From JBCAWW01 sp039024315 (lineage in GTDB: Bacteria; Bacteroidota; Bacteroidia; J057): a DNA stretch of 14,275 nt. The stretch covers positions 1 through 14,275 of the forward strand of contig JBCCQN010000210.1 of the NCBI GenBank assembly GCA_039024315.1. Reading direction: 5' to 3'. Both the position numbers and the translations under genes were made by a program. This document shows, in pieces, positions 6,711-14,009 of the stretch; position 1 is the stretch's first letter; the number at the start of each line of letters is the position of its first letter. The notes beneath the pieces are model-generated. The model did not search any database. It had not been told where the DNA came from and saw only the letters and a program-made list of their open reading frames with translations.

Positions 6711-6977
6711 ATGGGATGAACTCAAGCTAGCCAAATCCCAAACAGAAAGGCTACACACTTTTGAGTGTCGTCTTACTCAGTTTTTACTGTCTCTCATGGC
6801 CAATTGAGCGGATTGGTTTATACTTTTCTGCTGCGCAGAACGCTTAGTTTTTCCTTTTTCTAGCCCTTTCAAAGGGAGAAATGCTTGAACAAATCGAGAG
6901 GGGTTTGAGGGGGCGGGATCAATACTTCCAAACGAATCTGAGCGTTCTGCGCAGCAGTAAAAAAGAAAAACTGGAAC
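6711..6977. other. Gap between FIST gene and helical-protein gene, holding a repeat pair
   Basis: This 267-base stretch between two minus-strand genes holds the inverted 17-base pair (6828-6957), a small perfect hairpin ACACT-TTTG-AGTGT at 6755-6768 in what would be the FIST leader, a CCCTTTCAAAGGG palindrome at 6864-6876 and a G-rich run at 6896-6916 with three G tracts. No Bacteroidota-type promoter for the FIST gene was recognised. No reading frame of note occurs. Confidence 0.7.
6828..6957. repeat. REPIN-like inverted pair of hairpin repeats
   Basis: The sequence AGCGTTCTGCGCAGCAG occurs on the plus strand at 6941-6957 and as a perfect reverse complement at 6828-6844, 96 bases apart. One mismatch further, both copies continue with CT on their AGC side, and both are flanked by short A/T runs on the other side. 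Each arm is itself a hairpin: CTGC-GCA-GCAG preceded by the invariant tag GCGTT. A short tag plus hairpin, arranged as an inverted pair around a spacer, is the layout of REP/REPIN elements that are mobilised by RAYT transposases in other bacteria. No RAYT gene lies in this window. The two arms could also fold together as a long stem in RNA. Confidence 0.75.
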
Positions 6978-8417
6978 TCACAAATCTTGGATAGCCTCTA
7001 GTAGCCACCCTAAATGAGCCGTATGGCTAGCTTGAGCTAAACGATCTTGGTAGGCTTGCAGACGCGCTTGCCACTTTTGCACGGGGATTAGACCCTCGCG
7101 TTCGCGTAAGCGCAACAAAGGCAAAAAGTGGCGAATAAAATTGAGATGATTACGCCGGTTTTGTTGGGAGATCTCCTGATTGCGCTGCAAAAATGCTTTG
7201 AAACTTAAACTGTAAAAGTGCAAGGTCTCCCAATCTTCGACTTTGTAATAGCAACGCAAAAGTAAATGCTTAGCGCTGAGTTGATAGTAGATATCCGAAA
7301 ACTCTACCTGCTGCAGCAAACGAATTGCAGCGGATATTTGACCCTTGGCCTCAAGCAGAGAAGCCTTACAAAAGTTATAAACATTGATCCGAAATTGGGG
7401 GATCACACGTTCTTTGTATTGCTCCATAAATCCCTCAACCCAAGCAATTTCTTTTTGACGTAGGCCTACGGTCACGATATTTTTAAAATCCGTATGTACC
7501 AAATGACCGTTTTCGAGCATGACACCAGAGCTTAGTTGGCTTTGATAGAGGCTGAGCAATTCTTTTTCGAAGGAGATGTCCCCCTTGTTGATCCGTCTGA
7601 TACAATAGTTTTGTCCGTGCTTGTAGAGAGCCCTGCTTTCGTGCCAAGGCAATTGATCCTGCTGACTAGAAAGCCAGTAAATGAGCTGATAGTAGTCCTT
7701 TTTTTGCTCATCTTGCATGAGTTGATGCACCAACAGATATGCTTGTAATAAGGGGGGGATCGGAAAGCTCGCGTCCTGCAAAATCCCGATCAATGGCGCT
7801 AAACCCTTGATCGGATACTGTGTTCGCAAAATGCGTTGTCGGTTCAACAATTCATTTGTGCCATTGAGCTTTTGGAGATAGTACCATTGGTCCAATTGTT
7901 CTATGGCCAAGGGCAAAGACTTATCTTCTACCCGTTTTTCTAGTTGTGCGTTGAACTGGGCCTGCTCCCAAGCCAGCTGATAGCGCTCCCAATAGTGAGG
8001 GATATCTACCTGATTTTGTGCCTCTAGTTGCTTATACAAAGCCTTGGTCTCCACTTTGAAGGCGCGGCTCAACTGCCGTTTCCGTAATTGACGTAACAAT
8101 AATATTTTTGCTTCGCTAGTATTTTCGGCCAATTCAGTTTGGATCCAAAATTGCTTCAGGAGGCGATAAAGAAAAGAAAATTGTTCCCTCACTCGCTGCG
8201 CGTTAAAGGATTCTTGAGGGAAGAGATGCTTAAAGACGCCTTCGTAAGTGAGCTCTTCATAGCCGGGGGCAAATTGTACTAAGTATTGATACAGCTTCGC
8301 AGAACGCTGCTGTTGATTGAAATAAGGGCTATTGAGTAATAACTGAAAGCTAGCGTGCTCACTTTCTGCGAGAGATTGTAAATCAAGAATTAGTTTCGAG
8401 TGAGCAATCATGATCAT
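6978..8417 (-). CDS. Helical-repeat protein of unknown function
   Basis: A 479-residue protein, almost entirely alpha-helical in appearance, rich in Leu, Gln, Arg and aromatic residues, with no signal peptide or membrane segment. Near the N-terminus it has the motif LLNSPYFNQQQRSAKLYQYL (27-46). I recall similar LxSPYFN proteins as a recurrent uncharacterised group in Saprospiria-like Bacteroidota; this is memory, not a search. The rest resembles TPR/SEL1-like helix pairs, for example around YHFYSLSFKAFLQ-like and RLLQQVEFSDIYYQLSAKH segments, but no repeat is regular enough to name. Two starts, M1 and M3, are possible; the first is listed. The region before it is AT-rich with a -7 box match at 8467-8474. 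A scaffold or regulatory protein is possible; no function is claimed. Confidence 0.75.
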   Translation of the reverse strand: MIMIAHSKLILDLQSLAESEHASFQLLLNSPYFNQQQRSAKLYQYLVQFAPGYEELTYEGVFKHLFPQESFNAQRVREQFSFLYRLLKQFWIQTELAENTSEAKILLLRQLRKRQLSRAFKVETKALYKQLEAQNQVDIPHYWERYQLAWEQAQFNAQLEKRVEDKSLPLAIEQLDQWYYLQKLNGTNELLNRQRILRTQYPIKGLAPLIGILQDASFPIPPLLQAYLLVHQLMQDEQKKDYYQLIYWLSSQQDQLPWHESRALYKHGQNYCIRRINKGDISFEKELLSLYQSQLSSGVMLENGHLVHTDFKNIVTVGLRQKEIAWVEGFMEQYKERVIPQFRINVYNFCKASLLEAKGQISAAIRLLQQVEFSDIYYQLSAKHLLLRCYYKVEDWETLHFYSLSFKAFLQRNQEISQQNRRNHLNFIRHFLPLLRLREREGLIPVQKWQARLQAYQDRLAQASHTAHLGWLLEAIQDL

Positions 8418-8567
8418 AAAATTAGAATGATCAATATAATAAAATGCTGATTTTCAATTTTTTAATCAAAATTAAAATTTAATTAGGTATCATAATCAGA
8501 AAAAAGTGGCTTACTTTCTCCCCCTCTTTGCGCCTACTTTAGCATCATACCAAAACCTATTTGCGTT
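8418..8567. other. AT-rich divergent intergenic region
   Basis: This 150-base stretch separates two divergent genes and must contain both their promoters. The left two thirds is very AT-rich (poly-A/T with ATTTTAATTTTGATT on the minus strand). No clear plus-strand promoter for the T9SS protein gene was found; TACTTTAG at 8535-8542 differs from the -7 consensus by one base and lacks a -33 partner. Confidence 0.6.
8467..8474 (-). promoter_or_regulatory. Possible -7 box for the helical-protein gene
   Basis: On the minus strand this reads TAATTTTG, a full match to TAnnTTTG, about 50 bases before the start codon at 8417. No TTG is seen 19-21 bases upstream, and the region is AT-rich enough that a chance match is possible. 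Confidence 0.3.
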
Positions 8568-11150
8568 ATGAAGCACATAAGCATCTCCCCCCGCGAAATC
8601 CTCTTGATCATTTTTGGCTTTGCTACAGGAGCCCTACAGGCACAAACCTTTATAGATGCAACTCCGGTTCCCGTTACTCCTTCTGAGTATGATGTCCGTT
8701 ACAGCGCCTTGGCGATTGGAGATTATAACAATGACGGGCAAATGGATATGTATGTCTCTGGCTACAACCTCTATTACGATAAGTATGTCGCGGCCGTAGG
8801 CAGTTTTGCTGGAGGCATATTTTTGCCAGATGCGCTAGCCTCTGCGCACTTACTACCCTTGATTCACGGCAATGCCGAATGGGGAGATTGTAATAATGAT
8901 GGTTATCTCGATCTCTTGAGCACTGGCGAAGACAGTCTTGGTCTGTACCATACCCTCGTTTATCTCAATGATGGCAATGGGAGCTTGATTCCCAACGGAG
9001 ATAGCTTATTAGGACTGGGCTTTGGGGAGGCTAAGTTTGGTGATCGAGATAATGATGGTTTCCTAGATATCATGGTACTGGGAGAGCGCCAAGCAAATAA
9101 TGTTACCATTGGCACTGTCAGAAGCTATATGAATGATGGCACCGGCCATTTCCTTTCCCGTCGCAAATGGAGCGTCAATCCATCGGCCCATGCTAGTCTT
9201 AGTTGGATAGACTTTGATCAAGATGATGATATGGATATGATCAGAACTTCTGGCATAGCAAATGGGTTCCAATCAGATTTCTTATGCGAGCTATTTGAAG
9301 GGGGGCATGTAGTAGGGACTCTGGCTACAGGTGGTTGGCAAGGAGCGGCTGTAGTCAACAGTAGCTTTAGCTGGTATGATTATGACAACGACCAAGATCT
9401 GGATCATATCGCCACTGGAATTGAATACCAACAAGGAGATACAGGCGTAGTATCTGGATTGTATGTAATGGATAGTATCAATAGTGCGGGCTATCCCGAA
9501 TACATTCCCAATCCGTTTAACTTCAGTATTAGCGGAGGAGATGCTCAATGGGGCGACATCAATGACGATGGTAGAGCAGATTGTTTTGCCTTTGGCAAAG
9601 CCGAAAACGGCCAGTTCCTCGCCAAAATCCTCTTCAATATTGATACTGTCCTTATCGATAGTGCCAATGCTGGCCCTTTGGTAGGGGTTGACTCAGGCAG
9701 TGTGGTTTGGATCGACTTCAATGGAGACCAGCGGCTAGACATTATTGCCACTGGCAATGATCCCAATGGCGTGCCTTATATGAGCATGTATCAAAACAAC
9801 CTCAGCGATCCCATACAAAGCCCCAATCCACCGCAGAACTTAGCACATCAAATTGATAGTGATAAAAGCGTTCAGCTCAGCTGGAACCTAAATCCTGGAG
9901 ATGCGCTTGGCCTCAGCCATAATGTACGGATCGGTACTACGCCTGGAGGCAGTGATATCCTCGATCCCATGGCTGATCCCAATACGGGGCAAAGACGTAT
10001 CTACCGCCTCGGCAATGCTGGCATCAATCACTCCTACCTCATAGCAGGACTTGATACTGGCACATACTACTGGAGCGTGCAAACCATCGGAGCAGACTAT
10101 GAAGGATCGAGCTTTGCCCCTGAACAGAGCTTTAGCTACCAGCCCGAGCATGTGGTATTTTCTGGGGATGCTAACTTTGATCAGATTGTCAATATGCAGG
10201 ATTTTCTAAGCCTTGGTCTTGCGTTTAATTCTATAGGGCCTATGCGACCGGGTGCTACTCTGGATTGGATCTCGCAAACGGCTATTCCTTGGCAAGATTC
10301 GATCGCAAGCATTGACAAAATGCATGTAGATACTGATGGTAGTGGACTCATAGGCTTAGAAGACTCTTTGGCGATCTGGCAAAACTATGGGCTCACCCAC
10401 ACTGCTTCCAAAACGGCCTCTAGCGGCCTGCCGATTAGCATTCAGGGCTTTCCTAGCAATATCAATCCTAGTGATACGCTAGAATTGGACATCGTTTTAG
10501 GCACCGTCGATACCAATGCCGTTGACATTTATGGCTTACACTTCAGTATCCAATATGACACCAGTCTAGTAAAGCCTAATAGCCTCCATTTTGTAGCTGA
10601 TAGCTCGTGGCTAGGCAAGAAAAATGATGACATGATGAGTTTGCACAAGGACTTGTTTACTGCCGGTCAAGTAGATATTGGCTTTGTCCGCACCGATCAG
10701 ATGAATCGTACTGGCTATGGTAAAATCGGTTCTGTGGTCATCGTCATGGATGATGATATTTCGAAGCGGGAGCTTCCTTTTGTACTCACGGTAGCACAAA
10801 CTTATGCCATCGACAATACCAATACAGAGATTCCGACAGTTGGGCGAGGAGGTAGTACGAATGTCTTGTTAGATAGCAGCAGCACGGCCATCGATTTCCT
10901 TGACAAACGAGCGATTCGGGTATATCCAAACCCAATATCAGAAGGAGAAATATTGCAGATAGAAAGTCTTGACACCCCTATAAGAGGGATCCGACTCAGC
11001 GATCAAACTGGTAGGATAATATTCCAAACAGAAGTACCGCTTGCTACCTACCAATATCAGCTCGAAATGAAGGAACCCATTCCTGGGGTATATTTTTTGG
11101 AGATTCACACAAACAAAGGCAGTATTTGGGAGCGAGTCTCAATTCGCTAA
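8568..11150 (+). CDS. T9SS-sorted FG-GAP propeller protein with dockerin-like and cohesin-like regions
   Basis: An 860-residue exported protein. A signal peptide ends near residue 25 (ALQA before QTF). Seven FG-GAP/VCBS calcium loops of the D-x-N/D-x-D-G-x-x-D type begin at about 52, 107, 159, 215, 271, 330 and 383, spaced 52-59 residues, which fits one seven-bladed propeller. Residues about 419-524 look like an FnIII domain (SVQLSWNL, GTYYWSVQTI). Residues 532-609 look like a dockerin type I pair, with 12-residue calcium loops at 534-545 and 588-599. Residues about 620-770 (LELDIVLGTVD, GLHFSIQYDTSLVKP) resemble a cohesin domain. Residues 782-860 (IRVYPNPIS, IPGVYFLEIHTNKG) are a type A T9SS sorting domain, so the protein should cross the outer membrane and be anchored or released. 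It is likely involved in adhesion or glycan binding. It ends at a strong terminator; no partner gene is adjacent. Confidence 0.9.
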   Translation: MKHISISPREILLIIFGFATGALQAQTFIDATPVPVTPSEYDVRYSALAIGDYNNDGQMDMYVSGYNLYYDKYVAAVGSFAGGIFLPDALASAHLLPLIHGNAEWGDCNNDGYLDLLSTGEDSLGLYHTLVYLNDGNGSLIPNGDSLLGLGFGEAKFGDRDNDGFLDIMVLGERQANNVTIGTVRSYMNDGTGHFLSRRKWSVNPSAHASLSWIDFDQDDDMDMIRTSGIANGFQSDFLCELFEGGHVVGTLATGGWQGAAVVNSSFSWYDYDNDQDLDHIATGIEYQQGDTGVVSGLYVMDSINSAGYPEYIPNPFNFSISGGDAQWGDINDDGRADCFAFGKAENGQFLAKILFNIDTVLIDSANAGPLVGVDSGSVVWIDFNGDQRLDIIATGNDPNGVPYMSMYQNNLSDPIQSPNPPQNLAHQIDSDKSVQLSWNLNPGDALGLSHNVRIGTTPGGSDILDPMADPNTGQRRIYRLGNAGINHSYLIAGLDTGTYYWSVQTIGADYEGSSFAPEQSFSYQPEHVVFSGDANFDQIVNMQDFLSLGLAFNSIGPMRPGATLDWISQTAIPWQDSIASIDKMHVDTDGSGLIGLEDSLAIWQNYGLTHTASKTASSGLPISIQGFPSNINPSDTLELDIVLGTVDTNAVDIYGLHFSIQYDTSLVKPNSLHFVADSSWLGKKNDDMMSLHKDLFTAGQVDIGFVRTDQMNRTGYGKIGSVVIVMDDDISKRELPFVLTVAQTYAIDNTNTEIPTVGRGGSTNVLLDSSSTAIDFLDKRAIRVYPNPISEGEILQIESLDTPIRGIRLSDQTGRIIFQTEVPLATYQYQLEMKEPIPGVYFLEIHTNKGSIWERVSIR

Positions 11151-11177
11151 GGGAGTTTTGTCTCGCTTGTATATCAA

Positions 11178-11209
11178 AAAAGTGCTTTCCTAAACAGGAA
11201 AGCACTTTT
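11178..11209. terminator. Bidirectional intrinsic terminator
   Basis: A perfect 14-base stem, AAAAGTGCTTTCCT pairing with AGGAAAGCACTTTT, with loop AAAC. The A run on one side and T run on the other make it work in both directions: it ends the plus-strand T9SS protein gene (stop at 11150) and the minus-strand tRNA-Phe (3' end at 11220). Confidence 0.92.
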
Positions 11210-11219
11210 GCTTTGTTTG

Positions 11220-11292
11220 TGGTGCCTCCCAGAATCGAACTGGGGACACATGGATTTTCAGTCCATTGCTCTACCAACTGAGCTAAGGCACC
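11220..11292 (-). tRNA. tRNA-Phe (anticodon GAA)
   Basis: The minus strand folds as a full 73-base tRNA: acceptor GGTGCCT with AGGCACC, D arm GCTC-AGTTGGTA-GAGC, anticodon stem ATGGA/TCCAT with loop CTGAAAA giving anticodon GAA (Phe), a GTGTC variable loop, and T arm CCCAG-TTCGATT-CTGGG. The discriminator is A. CCA is not encoded (the next bases are CAA), so it must be added by the nucleotidyltransferase. It is a single tRNA gene with a strong promoter and a terminator of its own. Confidence 0.97.
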
Positions 11293-11315
11293 ATCCTCCA
11301 TTCGAAGATGGATTG

Positions 11316-11347
11316 CAAATGTAGGCGCTTGGGTGGAATCCTCCAAA
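11316..11347 (-). promoter_or_regulatory. Promoter of tRNA-Phe, Bacteroidota type
   Basis: On the minus strand, TTTG (11344-11347), a 20-base spacer, then TACATTTG (11316-11323). This is an exact match to the TTTG/TAnnTTTG promoter of Bacteroidota with the preferred spacing. Transcription should begin about 15-20 bases before the tRNA 5' end at 11292. Confidence 0.85.
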
Positions 11348-11465
11348 TTTTTTTTACACAATCTGCAAATCAATGCTTGGGATGTTGATGGAAGCATTTC
11401 GAAGGCTCAAGGCAGAACAGAAAACTTCAAAATGGGACATTTATCATCCCAATTCCCCAAATCTC

Positions 11466-11481
11466 GCGTTCCGCGCAGCGG
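11466..11481 (+). repeat. Single REP-like hairpin, variant of the 6828/6941 pair
   Basis: GCGTTCCGCGCAGCGG matches the arms at 6828-6844 and 6941-6957 at 14 of 16 positions. Both differences are at partner positions of the hairpin: CTGC-GCA-GCAG becomes CCGC-GCA-GCGG, so a T-A pair is replaced by C-G and pairing is kept. The tag GCGTT and loop GCA are unchanged. It stands alone upstream of the redox operon promoter. Confidence 0.6.
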
Positions 11482-11540
11482 CCCTCCCCACTTGCATGTT
11501 ATCTTCTTTGAAAACTTGCCGCGAAAATTCGCTAGCACGC

Positions 11541-11571
11541 TTGAATTTGTTATGCTTGCATACTAAATTTG
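11541..11571 (+). promoter_or_regulatory. Promoter of the Fe-S redox operon, Bacteroidota type
   Basis: TTG (11541-11543), a 20-base spacer, then TAAATTTG (11564-11571), a full match to the Bacteroidota consensus. Transcription would begin near 11578, leaving a leader of about 55 bases before the ATG at 11634. It supports the choice of that start, because the longer open frame would begin upstream of the promoter. Confidence 0.8.
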
Positions 11572-11633
11572 TTTTGGGAGTCCGCCTAGGAATATGGAAA
11601 TTCCTTTTGAGGACTCAAGCTAGATATACCTAT

Positions 11634-13010
11634 ATGTTAAGTCAAATTGCTTTCGTATTGGTCTCCGCGGCTGCCTTTGGATATTTTGGCTACCAAGTCA
11701 ACCATATTCGCAAAGGTATCCAATTGGGAAGGCCAGAAGATCGCTCCGGCGATAGTGGCGCTAGATTGAAAAAAATGCTGCTGGTAGCCTTTGGACAGCA
11801 AAAGATGTTCAAGCGCTGGTTACCGGCTACTTTGCACTTCTTTATTTATGCTGCTTTTTTGATCACCCAAATAGAGTTGATCGAAATTATCATTGATGGT
11901 GTCTTTGGGACCCACCGTATTAGTCGCCCGCTGTTGGGAGGCTTCTATACCTTTGTCGTAAGCTTTATCGAGATCCTTTCGGTATTGGCTTTTGTGGCCA
12001 CTATCGTCTTTTTGGCGCGCCGTAACCTGCTCAAACTGCCGCGCTTTCACAAGGATGAAATGACAGGCTGGCCTAAACTCGACGGTAATATTATCCTTTA
12101 CCTTGAGATCGCCCTCCTCGTCTTTGTATTTACCATGAATGGTACGGATGAAGTACTTTACAGCCAAGGGCTTTCGCATGCTGCTGGTACTGCCGAAGGG
12201 GCCTCCCTCAATTTTGCGGTCAGCAGTTGGCTCGGTCCTGCGCTATTTGGGGGGATGAGTGAAGGTACGCTCCACTTCTTGGAACGCTTAGGCTGGTGGG
12301 GACACTTGCTGACGGTATTTGGCTTTTTGGTTTATCTGCCCAAATCCAAGCACTTCCACATCGTTATGGCCTTTCCCAATACCTACTACTCTGACTTGGA
12401 GCCTGCAGGCCAACTAAGCTCCCCCGACAATATACAGGAGGAAATCAAGGCGATCATGGATCCCTCTTATATGCCTGCCGAAGATCCAGACGCCCCGCAA
12501 CGCTTTGGCGCTAAAGATGTGACGGACCTTAGTTGGAAAACTTTGATGGATAGTTACACCTGTACCGAGTGTGGGCGCTGTACCTCTGTCTGTCCCGCCA
12601 ACCTAACCGGTAAAAAGCTATCCCCTCGCAAAGTAGTGATGGATATCCGCGACCGACTTGAGGAAATCCAAAAGTATAAGCTCGTCCCTAATGAAAACGG
12701 AGAACTCGTTCCTGGCAATGGCGTAGAAGGGGCGGAAGAAGCCGCTAGTCATACACTCCTCAAACACTATGTGTCAGAGGAAGAATTACGCGCTTGTACG
12801 ACTTGTAATGCGTGTGTAGAAGCCTGCCCAGTCAATATCAATCCCGTCAGACCGATTGTCGAAATGCGTCGCTACTTGGTGATGGAGGAATCGGCAATGC
12901 CAGACGAGTGGGGCATTGTGTTTAACAATATCGAAAACAATGGCGCCCCTTGGGCTTTCCCTGCGGCTGATCGCTTTAAGTGGGCCGAAGAAGTAGAAAA
13001 GTCGGAATAG
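11634..13010 (+). CDS. Membrane (Fe-S)-binding protein, heme-b/ferredoxin fusion (HdrE/C-like)
   Basis: A 458-residue membrane protein. Hydrophobic segments lie at about 4-22, 64-86, 106-128, 152-168 and 221-236, forming a domain like the cytochrome b (NarI/HdrE-type) subunit; His68, His214 and His224 in or near these segments are candidate heme ligands. The cytoplasmic C-terminal part has two [4Fe-4S] motifs, Cys310/313/316/320 (CTECGRCTSVC-P) and Cys388/391/394/398 (CTTCNACVEAC-P), as in HdrC/GlpC. Such proteins move electrons between the quinone pool and a soluble or CCG-domain catalytic partner. The CCG-domain gene follows after 51 bases, so the two probably form one membrane complex resembling HdrDE. 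The start at 11634 (MLSQIAF) is chosen because the first membrane segment begins there and the promoter ends just before; the open frame to 11373 adds 87 residues without family character. The natural electron donor is not known. Confidence 0.88.
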   Translation: MLSQIAFVLVSAAAFGYFGYQVNHIRKGIQLGRPEDRSGDSGARLKKMLLVAFGQQKMFKRWLPATLHFFIYAAFLITQIELIEIIIDGVFGTHRISRPLLGGFYTFVVSFIEILSVLAFVATIVFLARRNLLKLPRFHKDEMTGWPKLDGNIILYLEIALLVFVFTMNGTDEVLYSQGLSHAAGTAEGASLNFAVSSWLGPALFGGMSEGTLHFLERLGWWGHLLTVFGFLVYLPKSKHFHIVMAFPNTYYSDLEPAGQLSSPDNIQEEIKAIMDPSYMPAEDPDAPQRFGAKDVTDLSWKTLMDSYTCTECGRCTSVCPANLTGKKLSPRKVVMDIRDRLEEIQKYKLVPNENGELVPGNGVEGAEEAASHTLLKHYVSEEELRACTTCNACVEACPVNINPVRPIVEMRRYLVMEESAMPDEWGIVFNNIENNGAPWAFPAADRFKWAEEVEKSE

Positions 13011-13061
13011 ACTCCCTCGTATTTTACTAAGGCTCAGAAGTCTCAAAAGAAAAGACAAAAA

Positions 13062-13850
13062 ATGGCAAACCAACATATACCGACCATGGCCGACAAGCAG
13101 GCCGAAGGCAAAACACCCGAATACCTGTTTTGGGTAGGCTGTGCGGGCTCTTATGATAGTCGTTACCAAAGGGTGACCCAATCATTTGTTCGCATCCTCA
13201 ATCATCTGGAGATAGACTATGCCGTGCTCGGACCAGAGGAAACCTGCAATGGCGATCCAGCCAAGCGGGCTGGCAATGAGTTTTTGTTTCAGATGATGGC
13301 CATGCAAAACATCGAAGTGATGAATATGTATGAGGTCAAAAAGATCATCACGGCTTGCCCGCATTGCTTCAATACGATCAAAAATGAATATCCCGCCTTG
13401 GGGGGAAATTATGAGGTGATCCATCATTCTACCTTCCTCCAAATGCTCATCAACCAAGGCAAGGTCAAACTCAAAGGCGGTGGAGAGTTCAAAGGCAAGA
13501 AGATCACCTATCATGATTCTTGCTATCTCGGTCGTGCCAATGGTATCTACGAAGCGCCTCGTAAGGTTTTAGAGGCTCTTGACATAGATCTGGCCGAAAT
13601 GAAGCGCTGCCGTACCAAAGGTCTTTGCTGTGGCGCCGGTGGCGCACAAATGTTCAAAGAAGCGGAAAATGGCAAAAAGGAAATCAATATTGAGCGTACC
13701 GAGGAAGCCCTCGAAACCGGCGCTAGTGTTATCGCAGCGGCATGTCCGTTCTGTATGACCATGATGTCTGATGGGGTCAAACACTTTGAAAAAGAAGAAA
13801 AAGTAGTCGTCAAAGACCTCGCCGAATTGGTTGAATCGCAGATGGAATAG
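13062..13850 (+). CDS. CCG-domain (Fe-S) oxidoreductase, HdrB/HdrD-like
   Basis: A 262-residue soluble protein with two cysteine-rich CCG domains. The first has Cys27 (FWVGCAGS), Cys62 (EETCNGDPAKRAGNE) and Cys99/Cys102 (ACPHCF). The second has Cys154 (HDSCYLGR), Cys189-Cys190 (GLCCGAGGAQMF) and Cys228/Cys231 (AACPFC). In HdrB, CCG domains hold the noncubane [4Fe-4S] clusters that reduce a heterodisulfide. Here the first domain has TC rather than CC, so it may bind a simpler centre, while the second is complete; this asymmetry occurs in many bacterial relatives. The substrate in a bacterium without coenzyme M is unknown; lactate, glycolate and acyl-CoA/ETF oxidation are roles of relatives. 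The gene lies 51 bases after the membrane Fe-S gene, with no terminator between, so they form an operon. M9 (13086) is an alternative start. Confidence 0.88.
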   Translation: MANQHIPTMADKQAEGKTPEYLFWVGCAGSYDSRYQRVTQSFVRILNHLEIDYAVLGPEETCNGDPAKRAGNEFLFQMMAMQNIEVMNMYEVKKIITACPHCFNTIKNEYPALGGNYEVIHHSTFLQMLINQGKVKLKGGGEFKGKKITYHDSCYLGRANGIYEAPRKVLEALDIDLAEMKRCRTKGLCCGAGGAQMFKEAENGKKEINIERTEEALETGASVIAAACPFCMTMMSDGVKHFEKEEKVVVKDLAELVESQME

Positions 13851-13945
13851 GGCCAGTTTTCGTCCATTCAGCCCCCCAATCAACCATTGATCGCTTGATA
13901 TTAGCAAATCGGTGAAAACGTCCGTAATCGCACTGGGATTGTACC

Positions 13946-13953
13946 TAGATTTG
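13946..13953 (+). promoter_or_regulatory. Possible -7 box for the outer-membrane barrel gene
   Basis: TAGATTTG matches TAnnTTTG and lies about 57 bases before the ATG at 14010. No TTG is present 19-21 bases upstream, so the promoter is only half supported. The 13851-14009 gap has no recognisable terminator for the redox operon; a small ATCAA-CCA-TTGAT hairpin at 13879-13891 lacks a T run. Confidence 0.35.
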
Positions 13954-14009
13954 AATTGAATACTGCTACCCAAACGTATTTTTTTCAAACCCCTATTGCA
14001 ACACTCACC

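Larger units (their letters stand above)
11293..11633. other. Divergent control region between tRNA-Phe and the redox operon
   Basis: This 341-base stretch without a gene holds the minus-strand tRNA promoter (11316-11347), a single REP-like hairpin (11466-11481) and the plus-strand promoter of the Fe-S operon (11541-11571). A small inverted repeat, GGAAT-ATGGAA-ATTCC, lies at about 11589-11604 in the likely 5' leader. A reading frame stays open from 11373 into the Fe-S protein, but its first 87 residues look random and include the promoter. Confidence 0.7.

Noticed and set aside
6711..6758. 16-residue extension of the FIST protein to ATG 6758
   Set aside because: It has no family similarity and includes part of a leader hairpin at 6755-6768; starts at 6710 or 6698 fit the domain better.
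6896..6916. G-quadruplex in the repeat spacer
   Set aside because: Only three close G tracts are present; the fourth (6874-6876) is too far away for a standard quadruplex.
11044..11397. 117-residue minus-strand frame across the tRNA
   Set aside because: It reads through the tRNA-Phe gene and the bidirectional terminator, so it is a shadow.
11373..11633. 87-residue N-terminal extension of the membrane Fe-S protein
   Set aside because: The extension contains the promoter at 11541-11571 and the REP-like hairpin, has low-complexity random character, and the first membrane helix begins right at the ATG 11634.
13879..13891. ATCAA-CCA-TTGAT hairpin as a terminator for the redox operon
   Set aside because: The stem is only five weak pairs and no T run follows.
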